64,000 bases of DNA from Brugia malayi (Eukaryota > Nematoda > Chromadorea > Rhabditida > Onchocercidae), in assembly GCF_000002995.4 (NCBI RefSeq), contig NW_025062479.1, forward strand, positions 19,650,721-19,714,720. The letters run 5' to 3'. How positions within the stretch are numbered: the stretch's first letter is position 1; every line of letters begins with the position of its first letter. This document shows positions 38,469 to 49,496 of the stretch, in pieces. A program made the position numbers and the translations under genes. A model generated the notes under the pieces. It was not told the origin of the DNA, did not search any database, and saw nothing but the letters and a program-made list of their open reading frames with translations.

Positions 38469-40745
38469 TAACATATATCTCACTTTTATAAAACATTCAT
38501 AATTTGCTTGAAATTTACCAACCATTAATTGTACGCTATATTTGGTGAGCAAATAAACGATGAACATATTTTTACCTACAAAAAAAATTATTTGAGTAAG
38601 TTTTGATATGGTCAATATTCGTAATCATTCCGAGGATAGGAATAAGCTTTCCCTTTCCGTTGGTTGAAAATTCGTTGCCAGAAGTGCAGTTATTAGGCTT
38701 ATTTTTCACTACCTCTTAATAGTACTTCGCCATTGACATAAAATCACACGAAATTCGGAATTTACCTGGCTCATCCACAAAATTTGACCTTATCATGTTG
38801 CGAAAATCAGCGAATGGCTGATAGACATATATCAGGATTTTTAGGCAAACGGTAATATTGTCATGTGTTAATCAGTAAGTTGGAAATAGTATTAGTTTGA
38901 AGATTCTATAAAAGTTTGATGTTATGCAGTGCAGGAAGGATCTGATAGTTCACTTCACGAATGACCGAATTCCTTCTTTTGAATCCTTTTCTCACAAATT
39001 ATACGTATCATCTTGAAGCAGTTGTGTCAAAATTGATTTTTTTTCGTTTAATTTTTTTTTTTTGACATTTTTTTTTAAAAGGAAATGATCTCCTTGAATT
39101 CATGAAGTGGTAATCCATTTAATGCAATGTTTTACGAATTTTGGGATGCAGCATCACCTTCACCATTTATTTTTGAGAAAGTGTTGAGCTGATATAGTTG
39201 GAATGAAAGTAAAGCAGAAGTTAAATCAAGGTGGATTGTAGAAGAACTGCAGGAGTTCGACGAAGGTTCACGTTATAACATATGTTATGTAAAGATTCAA
39301 GACGTGATAATTTAAGTAAAAAAATCGGTGTGTGACAAATTAATTCATATACAAGCAACAACCATATATGACTGAAAGGGTAGACTGAGCTTTTGTAAAA
39401 TATAATGAATGAGTGAAATCGTTAATTACGAACACAGTTGGGGAACAATAAGTGAATTTTGTTGGTTTTGCTGATATATTGCTGTCTATGAAAATAATCA
39501 AGGATTCCACCAGCATATTTCCATTTCGAAAAATCAATTTTATCCTGAGAGGATCAAATTTAAAATTAACTGCAAGATCTTGTTTCTTTTTTTTTTTAGC
39601 TTGTGTACATATGGTGTGTCATGTGACAATAAATTTCTTATTAACTCGGATGTAACGGGAAAATTTTAATAAAAGCTTTGAGTTTTATCAATAATAGATT
39701 ATATTAGACCGAGATTTTCACTTCTCTTAAATTAACTTTTCAGACATCTTTGAGACTTTCTAGATTACGCAAGTGGTGCTAATTCACACTGGATTTATAT
39801 TATTATACAGCGAGTAAGTGTAAGGCAGTTGATGAAATTATCATAAAATATAAGAAAATGCTGATTTTGGTAATACCCTTCGATGTTCCTCCTTTTCGCA
39901 TATCATCTGAAACATTCTGAGCTTTAGTTATATAATATTGAAATTTTACTTTTATTAAAATTATTTCGTTCTAATTGTGTTTTCGATACATTGCTTTATT
40001 TTAGTGGTTTCCTTTCCCCTAATACTATAATTTAGAATTCAGCCAGGAGTTGACCGGTCAAACTTTAAAACTCCATTTTTTTTCAAATTTCAAAATGATG
40101 TTCTAAACACCAAGATCTTTAGATGTTATACGATTTATATAGAAATTAAAAAAAAGGAATTTTTCTGAGAAAAACTTTAATTTGTGTTTTAAAGGAATTT
40201 ACAATTTTTTGCTACACCATATACATTTGACTGATTAAAAATTTTAATTTTGATCAAATTTGTATAAGCAACCATTTATCTCTATTCTTTTTTTGTTGCT
40301 TTGTTTATTCTGAATAGATTCGCCAAGATTCGTAAATATCGTCGTTAAAGCTTTCGTAAATTTGCCTTCGTTTAAAAGTTCCTGCTGTTCTTTGATTATT
40401 TTTTTGAAACTATTAATTGCTAAAAATCAAATTTAAATTTAATGACTGAAGAAGTATGTTTAAAATATTTTTTCCTTAGCATTTATAATTTATATTTTCC
40501 TACTTTTAACTGGTGGATATTTGATATCTATAAACAAACCCCACTGAGTATATAGGTACCGTTCAATCTACTAATAACAATCAGATGTTTCAATTCATCA
40601 ATAATCTGATTAATTAGATGAATTTAAAATAAAAATTGAACTATTGTTCAGGAATACTATATAAATTGTGAATGCAAATAGTTATAAAGGGATGCAATGG
40701 ACTGTGGGGAGAGAGAGAGAGGAAGAGAGGTGAATCTTCACAATC
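38469..40745. other. Intergenic DNA between convergent AATF and MOLO1 genes
   Basis: No supported exon. A minus-strand stretch at about 38716-38830 reads briefly as protein-like sequence (FRNMIRSNFVDEPGKFRI) and then stops. A GA-rich run is at 40709-40731. Confidence 0.4.
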
Positions 40746-42180
40746 TCATTTAGAACCTTCTACTGAATTACGAACTATGTGTCCCTGATAAATGATATCC
40801 CGTCTAGATGACAATGCAAGGTGATCATGTATTGGCTACAATGATGGTCATTAAATTATTTTTATTCATACTCAGCTAACTCCTCAGATTACCTTATTGA
40901 TTCAAATCATCTGATTAAGTAATTCATTATAGCATTCTTATGAAATCTTTATCAGCTTGATGTTATATAATTGCAGTTGAAATAAAAAAAATTAATAAAA
41001 TTTTTGGATAAACAAACAAACATATGGGAGAATTCTCATCGGCTGCATAATACAAGTTATGGTCATTGGTCGAAAGTACGAAAACCATTGATTTTTTACA
41101 TTGCTCATCAATAGCCCAAAGGGTATTCAACTGATGTGCTAATTGCTCATTACCCTAAAAGCTTTCATATTCGCTTGTTTTACATTTTAATTAATTTTTT
41201 AGCAACTTTAACCAGAAAGTTAAATAGATTTGCCATGACAAGGTTCCAAATTTATAGCATTGGCTGTAAGTTAAAACTGTTGAGATTCAACTTCATGCTA
41301 GCAGTATCAAACTTTTTGATATTAAAAGCTAAATTTCATCACTAAACCCTAAGTTAATACTTGGAATATTATGCTATTTCCAATTTGAATTCAGGAGAGA
41401 AAGAATAAAGATAAGTGAAGAAAAAAGCACAGAACAAAAATAATCATAAGCTGAGAACTTCGAAGAGAAAAATGAAACAAAAAGTTTAATTGTTTTCCAA
41501 TGAATTTTGTTCATGAAAAAATAGAAAATTTTTGATGGTAACCTGTTTTGTGATGAATAAAGTAGCATCAACACCTTTTGTGGTGCAAAAGTCCGCACTT
41601 TGATCACCCGAGGTTCGTTGTGACAGTTGAAGCAAATCATTGTTCAGTCGATATCTTTCTTGTTCGGTAAATTGCTAGAATATTTTTTACAATTTCCATC
41701 AGGATAACGCTTAATTAAATATCTTCAAGCTATAGCAGAAAGAACAAAAGGATAAAAGGAAGGAAATTGATCAGAGATGATCATTTGTCATTTTTAATCA
41801 CTTCATCGATTTCGTTTTTTTATTTCACGACTCATTTCTTGAATGGACTATTTGTCTTATTAGCTATGAAGATATCAATATTTAAAAAATGATATTTTAC
41901 AAAGTCTAAGCAATATTATTTTTGATTAATAAAACTTCCCATTATTGTCTCGAAAGATATTTCGAATAAGTTTTAGGAAGTTATTTCGAGTAAGTAATTA
42001 AGCAATAAAAAATTGAATAAAAATAACTTGATCTGGATCACACACATATCCTTTCGATTTTAGCCCACAATCACTGTAGCCATTAGTACGAGGATTTGGA
42101 AAAGTATTCACTGCTTGTTCTTGAGCAAAGCAAAATTGAATGACAAGCAATAGCAGTATTAATAAGTTACAATGCCACAT
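40746..42180 (-). CDS. Secreted MOLO1-domain protein (levamisole-receptor modulator family)
   Basis: Four exons: 42028-42180, 41543-41674, 41014-41154, 40746-40835, all joined in phase 0; 171 residues. Signal peptide MWHCNLLILLLLVIQFCFAQ, then the family hallmark NTFPNPRTNGYSDCGL and YVCDPDQ, the basic helix FTEQERYRLNNDLLQLS, a cysteine in FCTTKG, and a second half with LAHQLNTLWAIDEQCKKSMV. MOLO-1 of C. elegans is a one-pass membrane protein that promotes gating of levamisole-sensitive acetylcholine receptors; this copy is shorter and has no C-terminal membrane segment, so it may be secreted. The acceptor GCAG (42182-42183) ends one base before the ATG, typical of SL trans-splicing. The donor of exon 3 (TTT|GTTTAT) was chosen among three overlapping GT sites because only it keeps the frame. 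The exact function is inferred from family only. Confidence 0.82.
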
Positions 42181-43648
42181 TCTGCAAAAACTTACAGCAG
42201 TTTTAACAAATTAATTAATTTATGAAATAAATATCTAAATATTAAAATCATAATATATTAATATCTACTGTTTAGTGATTTTGAATAAAAATAGAAATTA
42301 TTTAATACAGCTAATATAATATTCAAATTTGTAATTTTTTTGTTAAATTTTCTTATAATTGCTTTTTGCTGTTGATATTTTGAAATGCTAAATGAAAAAT
42401 GGCAAAACAAAAAGGATGATATCACTGCATGGATGAATGCCTAATATTTCAAATGATTTTCTGGTATGAATGCATGTTAGTTGTATTAAATGAAACGAAA
42501 TATTTGAAGTGGAAAATAAAAAAGAAGACGGAAAGGTAATGTAATTAAGAAAAAAAGAAAATGTTCATTTTGTTCATTCTGTCAAATCAATGAAAAATGA
42601 AAAGAAAGAGAAGAAGGAAAACAGTTAAAAACAAAAGTTAGAAGGAAATGACTGAACAAAGACTTCAATTTGTTCCTATCTGTCCTACTGATATTAGGAA
42701 GAAGACTTTGTTATTAAAATATTTAACAGAACTGAATGTAGTATATATGTAAAAGTATGACGAATTCAGAATGCAATTGAAGATATCTCAAGTGATATAG
42801 ATTTTTAATTAAAAACTGATCAAAGTGAGATTATCGCAGTTTTATTTTAAACTAAATTATCACGAAATCAGATAAGGTGATGAAAGTATGCTGATGAATA
42901 GTTGAGTGCAGTGAAGTGTCATTGATTGTAGAGGAATGATTGAGAGGAGCATTCCTCTCTAATATAAACCTGCACTTATTCGTCTCATCTTTCTATCAAA
43001 ATAAAATCATATAATTCTTTTTCAATATTATTCTTTTTTCTGCACTTTTTTTTTCATTTTTATATACAAATACGAGGAGAGATAACCTTTATTATTCATT
43101 TTTATTACCACAATGTCATCAGAAAATTTTGCATTGTTAAGAATAAATTTGAAAAATAATTGAAATTCAAAAAATTTTACTGCCGATCGATTCAGCTGAA
43201 TATAGGTGGCTAAAATGAAGTAAAAGTGAATGTGAAATTGGAGTAATGATAAGAAGGGAATTGCAGAATTTTTGAATAAATTGAATTTTATTTTTTGTAG
43301 ATACAAACACATTTTGTAACTTGTAATTTTTGCAATAATTTAGAATTTGAATTAATCTAAAATTTATTGATTAATTTAAGTAATCTATAAAGCATAGAAA
43401 AATATCTAAAAGAAATGATTGGCAGCGAAATTGATCCCACTAGTTAATAATTAGTGATAAAAAGTGCCGAAAACAAATGGTAACTCTCCGTAATAAATTA
43501 ATCCCTAGAAATATCTGATAGCTAAGGAATAATAGTTGTACTAATGACTGAAAATATATCTTAGAGAACTCTATAACGTTATTGAATTTGACTTGACTTT
43601 TTTATGACTTGTTTCCACTATTGCTAGGTTTGACTTTTTTCTAAAAAT

Positions 43649-43733
43649 TTTTTTATTGAATCTTTATTTGTTAAATCACATTTCAGTGTGACACATTTCA
43701 GTGTGATTTAACAAATAAAGATTCAATAAAAAA
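43649..43733. repeat. Perfect 32-bp inverted repeat with internal direct repeat
   Basis: Arms 43649-43680 and 43702-43733 are exact reverse complements. The 21-nt centre contains part of a repeated CACATTTCAGTGTG unit, so the structure carries both inverted and direct repetition. A fold-back element or a recent templated duplication is likely. Confidence 0.88.
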
Positions 43734-44500
43734 TCTATGAGATTTGACTTTATGCTACATTAAGTCTCTATGAAGATATTAAATTCCATTTAAGATTCAT
43801 TCGCAGATTAAGATTTTTTGAATTAGTTAAAAAGTCTGAAGTTTCAGCTCGGTGATAAATTAACGAAATTACAATCAGACGTGAGTTCCTTGGCAGCATA
43901 TAAGGATGTCTTGTTTTTTCATGCATAAATCCAATTATCTACATATATACATATACATAAGTGTAGTAAACTGTAATATGAAACAAAATTATTCATTTAT
44001 ATTTCTTTATATGTTAATGTCATTATTTACAATTGTTCTATTCATACATACATATATTTAGCAATAGATCTGGGAAATACATCTGACTGGCTAATGATTT
44101 TAGCCAAGATTTCATTGTTAGTTAAATTTTATTTTCGAAGGAAAAAAGTAGAATGGGAAGAAAAGCAATGGCATGAATCCATTTTTGGTCTGTTAAATTG
44201 TTAGATGAGAACTAATTAACGGACTCACAGTGATGTAATAAGAACAATGTAATCCATTTGCTAAATTCCATCACAAACAGACACTAAATGATTTCTCCGC
44301 ATATTTATCAATTAGATTGAATACATAAGATGAAGAGAAACATAATTTTTCATACTGATACTGTCAGAATAACATAATTCTTTGTGAAACAGAATATTTG
44401 GGATATGAAGTTGTATTAGCAAACTGAAAACCTAAACTGATAACCTGATTATTGTAGCAAGGCCCTAAAAATTATGCTGAATGAAGCAAGACTAGTTGTC

Positions 44501-44540
44501 TGGATGGTTTGGTTGGGGTGGGTGGCGGTGGGGAAGTGGA
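44501..44540 (+). promoter_or_regulatory. G-rich element, possible two-tier G-quadruplex, upstream of rpl-3
   Basis: A plus-strand run with repeated GG to GGGG blocks separated by one or two bases (core 44511-44533), about 720 bp before the rpl-3 ATG and exceptional in this AT-rich window. A regulatory role is inference. Confidence 0.35.
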
Positions 44541-45254
44541 GTTTGGTTGTCTTGCACAAGGTGGGTTATAGCTTTCGTCTGGAAACATAGAAAAGCGGGT
44601 TATAACACTTGGATTCAGTATGATTCATAAGGCATTTTCTTTAGATATGTTTATCACTTTACTTATAATATGCAGTGCAAACTGTAATATCTATCAGTTT
44701 TCCAAGATGTCTAGATTTTGAACCAAATCATTGTGCTGTTTTCGACACCTTAATCAAGTTTTTCTTGTTGTGGTATTTTGATATGGAAAATGGTTTTTGC
44801 TGTGGTTTGTAGTAAGTTAACGTACAGAAAGTACGGGAATTCATTTAGGAGTTTCATTTTTTATTTATTTAGTTGGAATTGTCCATTTTTGATGTTTTCC
44901 AGTGGGAATTAATTTTGAGGCAAAGATTAGGAAGAGTATTTTTGTGGGCGGGGGTGTCATATTTTTTATTTTCTTCGTTCTTGTTCCTGTAGAATGAGAA
45001 CATCTATGAGCTGGAGGAAAAAGTTGTTTACTTAACTGGATTCAGACCTTGGAGTAATTAATTCCTTGGATGTATCGTCTGTCATTTGTTTTAATTCTTC
45101 GATGAGTAACTGCTTATGGTTTATGTTGTATGTTAGATTACACACATTTTGAAGTATTTGCTTCTTTTCTGTGATTACCGATGGAACAATGATACTTTTA
45201 AAGTGGACGATGAAAACCATGATTGAAATTAATTTTTAGTTAGTCGGACTTGCA

Positions 45255-47720
45255 ATGTCTCATCGTAAATTTTCGGCTCCACGACATGGATCGATGGGTT
45301 TTACACCCAAGAAACGATCGAAACGCCACCGTGGAAAAGTTAAGGCCTTTCCCAAGGATGATCCCTCGAAACCGATTCATTTGACTGCATTTATGGGTTT
45401 TAAGGCTGGGATGACTCATATTGTCCGTGAGGTATCATTTTCTTATTCTGACTTTTTGATGTTTGTATTAGTGAGCAATGCACAATGATGAATTCATTGA
45501 CTATTGTTTGAGCAATAGAGTGATGAGCCATAAAATGTTCCCTATTGGACTGAGTGCTTCATATTTGTGTTCCAACTAGACATTGTATAGTTTCACATAT
45601 ATTAAATATGTGGCTATTATAGGTTGATAAGCCAGGATCAAAGGTTAATAAAAAGGAAGTTGTCGAAGCGGTGACAGTTCTGGAAACACCTCCAATGATT
45701 ATCGTTGGTGTGGTGGGATACATCGATACGCCGCGCGGTCCGCGACAATTTAAGACAGTATGGGCAGAGCATTTGTCAGAAGATTGTCGACGAAGGTTCT
45801 ACAAAAATTGGTACATTTACTGGATTTCTTTAGACATTTTCATCAGTTTGCAGCATTGAGGATGGGTTGTGGTTTGCTTGGTGGTGTTGTGGGTAAAGTG
45901 GTTTGGAAGTGGGTGCCCGGGTTCGACTCCCAGGTCCGCTTGTGCAAAATTCTGAAAGCTGTGACGAGAGGCTAGGAAGAGATACTTACTAGTTATGAAG
46001 ATAGCAACAGTCCTAGTATATGCTGCCTTCCTTCTGAGCTTTCGTTTTCTAACATGACTGTAACGTTCCACGCCTCAATGTCATTTTGCTACATTTGGAA
46101 TGAATTGGTTACTTCAGTGCACGGTTTTGAAAATACTGTCACTCTCCTCTGCAGTGTTTTGCATGAGTAGCAAATTCAGTCGTCGGAGAACCGACCTTCC
46201 GCTGTTACAAATGTTGTCAGTGTAACATGAAGGCCACTAAAACGGCGTAAGAAGCGGGAGCTTTTTGTTCTTTGCTTTTACACTGTTAGAGTTCTCATAT
46301 TCCACAGGAATTCATCGAAGAAAAAGGCATTTCAAAAGCATGCGAAGAAATGGCAAGATGAGGATGGTATGAAGTCGATACAAGCTGATTTGGCCAAGAT
46401 GAAGAAATATTGTTCAATAATTCGTGTTATTGCACACACACAGGTTCATTTTTGGGGTGGGGGAGATTTTCTTTTTTTCTTTATTCATGTTTATTTAATT
46501 TTTTTTTTTTTGTTTAAACCGATTACAAGTTTCACGTAGAGTTTCTGTTCACTCTCGACTTTGCAGATGAAAGTTATGAAACATCGGGAGAAAAAGGCCC
46601 ACATTATGGAAATACAAGTAAATGGTGGTACAGTCCCCGAAAAAGTTGATTGGGCTTATGAACATTTCGAAAAACAGGTAGATTAATTTTAAGACCGCTT
46701 AATGACATGCAAATGTTTTTTTTCTCAGTCTTACCAAGGGAAGAAAAATTAACTAGAACATTCTTCACACACAGGTGCCAGTGGACTCGGTATTCGCCCA
46801 AGATGAAATGATTGATACCATTGGTGTTACCAAGGGAAAAGGTTTCAAAGGTGTTACAAGTCGTTGGCATACAAAAAAACTTCCACGAAAAACACATAAG
46901 GGTCTTCGAAAAGTACAGTTTTTCTGATTTAATTGAAGTATTTTGTTTACAGTAGTTCGGTGGCAATGATGTATAAGGCCAAATGGAAGTAGTGGACTGA
47001 AAAGCTCTTGTCGATATATTGAAGCTGAGCCATTCACTCATTTTCTAGAAAAGTTTTTAGGTTGTTTTAACAATACTGATAAGTCTGATCCTTGGTTTAG
47101 GTGGCGTGTATTGGAGCTTGGCATCCATCTCGTGTACAGTTTACGGTTGCTCGTGCTGGTCAGAAAGGCTATCATCATCGTACGGAAGTCAACAAGAAAA
47201 TCTATCGGATAGCAAAGTCTTGTCTAACCGAGGAAGGCAGAAGAAACGGTGGTACAGACTATGATATTACGGAGAAGAGTATTAATCCTATGGTAAGTCT
47301 AAATGATTTGTAAAGGATGGGGCAGGGTGATATAATTTGGCATTGCATAATGATGATGTTAGTCTGCAATTCAGCGTATTATGTGCTGACAACCGCACGG
47401 GACTGAATGCATTTGTTGACCTCAATTGTTGAATGATTATCTCTTACTTTCTATAATTATAAATATTTTAGGGAGGCTTCCCGCACTATGGCTTAGTGAA
47501 TCAGGATTTCGTCTTGATTCGAGGTTGCTGTATGGGTTCGAAAAAGAGGCCTATCACACTACGGAAATCATTAATTACGCAAACGAAACGTTTCGCTTAT
47601 GAAAAAATCAACTTAAAATGGATCGACACGAGCTCCAAGTTTGGTCACGGGCGATTCCAGACACATGCTGAAAAGAAGGCATTCATGGGCAAGTTGAAAA
47701 AAGATTTTGTCGCTGCTTAG
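45255..47720 (+). CDS. rpl-3: 60S ribosomal protein L3 (uL3)
   Basis: Seven exons: 45255-45431, 45623-45810, 46308-46443, 46567-46677, 46775-46912, 47101-47292, 47472-47720; 396 residues, close to the 403 of human RPL3. It is a core large-subunit protein whose extensions reach the peptidyl-transferase centre. Seen: the universal N-terminus [78 protein letters not shown] (the conserved Trp-bearing finger), [17 protein letters not shown], and the C-terminal [13 protein letters not shown]. The ATG is a few bases after a TTTTTAG acceptor, consistent with trans-splicing. The poly-A signal AATAAA is at 47758-47763. Introns 1, 5 and 6 each contain a C/D-box snoRNA candidate on the same strand, and intron 2 contains other structured sequence. 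Confidence 0.97.
45480..45557 (+). ncRNA. Candidate C/D-box snoRNA in rpl-3 intron 1
   Basis: Terminal stem GCAC (45480-45483) with GTGC (45554-45557); perfect C box ATGATGA (45485-45491), perfect C' box GTGATGA (45520-45526), D box CTGA (45550-45553); a weak D' (TTGA-like) lies between C and C'. The 3' end is 65 nt before the splice acceptor, near the spacing known for efficient intronic snoRNA processing. The guide element would be the bases just upstream of D (AATGTTCCCTATTGGA), directing 2'-O-methylation at the fifth paired base. The rRNA target was not identified. Confidence 0.75.
45811..46307 (+). other. Structured, GC-richer rpl-3 intron 2 with tRNA-like B box
   Basis: The longest rpl-3 intron. 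45920-45930 is a perfect pol III B box (GGTTCGACTCC) with a 4-of-5 paired T-arm-like stem; an imperfect A-box-like TGGTTTGCTTGG lies about 50 bp upstream, but no acceptor stem closes, so it is not a tRNA gene. It may be a tRNA-derived SINE head or relic. Near the 3' end are three consecutive perfect small hairpins: TTTGC/GCAAA (46158-46174), GTCGG/CCGAC (46182-46195) and GTTACA/TGTAAC (46204-46226), followed by ACA. An H/ACA RNA is possible but no clear H box was seen. Confidence 0.4.
46961..47032 (+). ncRNA. Candidate C/D-box snoRNA in rpl-3 intron 5
   Basis: Terminal stem TGGC (46961-46964) with GCCA (47029-47032); C box ATGATGT (46966-46972, one mismatch at the last base), D' box CTGA (46997-47000), D box CTGA (47025-47028). 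The end is 68 nt before the acceptor. Possible guides are upstream of D' (AAATGGAAGTAGTGGA) and of D (GTCGATATATTGAAG). Target not identified. Confidence 0.65.
47344..47411 (+). ncRNA. Candidate C/D-box snoRNA in rpl-3 intron 6
   Basis: Terminal stem TGCAT (47344-47348) with ATGCA (47407-47411); perfect C box ATGATGA (47350-47356), D' CTGA (47386-47389), D box CTGA (47403-47406). It ends 60 nt before the splice acceptor. The sequence just upstream of D (ACAACCGCACGGGA) is the candidate guide; it is strikingly GC-rich for this window, as expected if it pairs with rRNA. Confidence 0.72.
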
Positions 47721-49496
47721 TGACTACTCTCATGCCCGTTGTTGTCATTTTTCTTGCAATAAATTGTTACTCTGCTGCAGTTTTCTTGACTTCTTCAAAA
47801 AGATGTGTGGTGTTAGTTTACTGGGAAATAATTTACATTTTCCTCATTGCATTTCCAGATCTTTTAAAGATCGAGTGTTATCAGGAAATTTTAGTTTTTC
47901 TTGATTGATGATGGATTTCTTGTTGACGCAAACGAGTAGTCGAAATAAAACGTTTATTGATCGTAGAGACGAACCAAACTGAGCTTGATGGTTATTATTG
48001 AAATCTACTTCAAGCAATAGGCTTAGAAGGTGAGCATTAGCTTATTGTCAATTACAGTGACTTCGGTAGATGCCATTCAACCTATACAATGAATTTAGTT
48101 TATAACATTGTATTAGTTATAAGAGTGACTGTGAGCAGATTAAAACATCTGCTATAAGTAGGACTGGTTTATAACAAACAAAGCTAATTGAACGAAGGGT
48201 TTACAATCGTTTAACATTGATTGGGGGTAGTTTACAAATTAAGCACTTGTAGATGCTTTAAAATGCACATAATGATGGTAATTGTTGGTTGAATGATTCC
48301 TTAGAAATTCTCAGTAAGGTAGTCGTTGGTCTTAGGCAAATAAAACAAACTTTGGTCTTCAAATTCCTCCATCTCCTAGATTTGATGGAAAATTATTCTG
48401 GTCATTTCGACTCAAAATTTTTCGGTGTTTCCGATAATTATGAAAGATCGCAGTATCTGGGTGGTATGAAGTCGGTGAATGTTGTGTTGTACTGATTTGG
48501 GGCTCTGTAAGTCTTCGTGTCGGTTATGAAGACTGCTTGAAACTGAATAAAGCAATTAATTCAAAATGATTAAAGATGGAAATAAAGCTGTTGGATGTTA
48601 TAAAGTGTGGACCAATGTCTTGGAGAAGGAATTAATCTGTTGAAGTAAAACAGGTATGATGTAAACAAAGGTAAATGAAGGTGTTTGTTTCGGGACAAGT
48701 AAGTACACAGATTTGCGGTTGGACAATATGCAAGGAATTATTCCGAACACATTGATATGAAATGTGAAAATGGTTCTGCCGCTAACCATATGATCAATTG
48801 GGAATCACTCTTTCCGATTCACGTACTAAGTTGAACCCATCAAATCAAGTCATTATGAGAAACCAAATGGAGGCGGGAAGCACGGGCAACAAATAAAGCT
48901 GAGTTTTGGTGTCCACGGCGTATGGCCAAATACTGATGTCAAAGCATAGCTTTTATTCATTTTATTCTCTTCATAATTTCATACTTTTATTCTATGCAAT
49001 TGAAGATGACCTTGCAGTAAAACTACTTTATTATTATACAACCCACTTTCTGCAGTAGTTATCGTAATTTCAAGAAATGAAAAAATAACAATAATGTAAT
49101 AGGTAATTCATCATTTCTCAAGCAAATCAAACAGAATAATGCAAAGGATTTCGGCAATTGATATTTCGGCTACTAAAATGAAGTTACGTTGTTCAATGAG
49201 CAAATGAATTTATCCAAACAGATGTTTGGAGGAATTGAACTGAAATTTCGAGAAGTATACTATACATTCACTTTTTTCAAATATTAGCTATGAAATTTAT
49301 GCATCGGAAAATGTTTCTATTGGAAATACTTTTGCTTATAGCAAATATTTGCTATCAATTGGATTTAATAAGAGATGACATTTTTAATTTCTCTAAAATC
49401 TCTTGCTGACAATTTTCAGATCTACTCGCTCTTCTCCTTTCAAGTACATTCAATGTTAAGACGCACATTCATACTGCCAAGTGATCCTTTTAATTT
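47721..49496. other. Intergenic DNA between rpl-3 and the Srab-like gene
   Basis: Starts with the rpl-3 3' untranslated region (AATAAA at 47758-47763). 48290-48930 is less AT-rich and carries short protein-like fragments in shifting frames (for example FDSKFFGVSDNYERSQY), possibly a decayed retroelement gag piece, but I cannot assign it. Nothing else recognised. Confidence 0.45.
47758..47763 (+). terminator. rpl-3 polyadenylation signal AATAAA
   Basis: Canonical hexamer 38 bp after the rpl-3 stop codon. Confidence 0.8.

Larger units (their letters stand above)
42181..45254. other. Intergenic DNA between MOLO1-domain gene and rpl-3
   Basis: Contains a 32-bp-arm inverted repeat (43649-43733), a small 9-bp-arm hairpin (42930-42958) and a G-rich element about 720 bp before the rpl-3 start. 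The last 300 bp before rpl-3 are less AT-rich and presumably hold its promoter; an opposite-strand open frame at 45032-45220 has no splice or family support. Confidence 0.5.

Noticed and set aside
38716..38830. Minus-strand protein-like fragment near the AATF 3' end
   Set aside because: Short, ends in a stop, no family match I can defend and no splice partners; may be a relic but not supported.
39121..39315. Possible transposase fragment (RWIVEELQEFDEGSRY)
   Set aside because: No catalytic motif, no terminal repeats, frame broken on both sides.
45032..45220. Minus-strand open frame upstream of rpl-3
   Set aside because: No acceptor or donor, no homology recognised, lies in the presumed rpl-3 promoter.
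45880..45945. tRNA gene
   Set aside because: Only the B box and part of a T-arm are present; no acceptor stem or anticodon arm can be formed.
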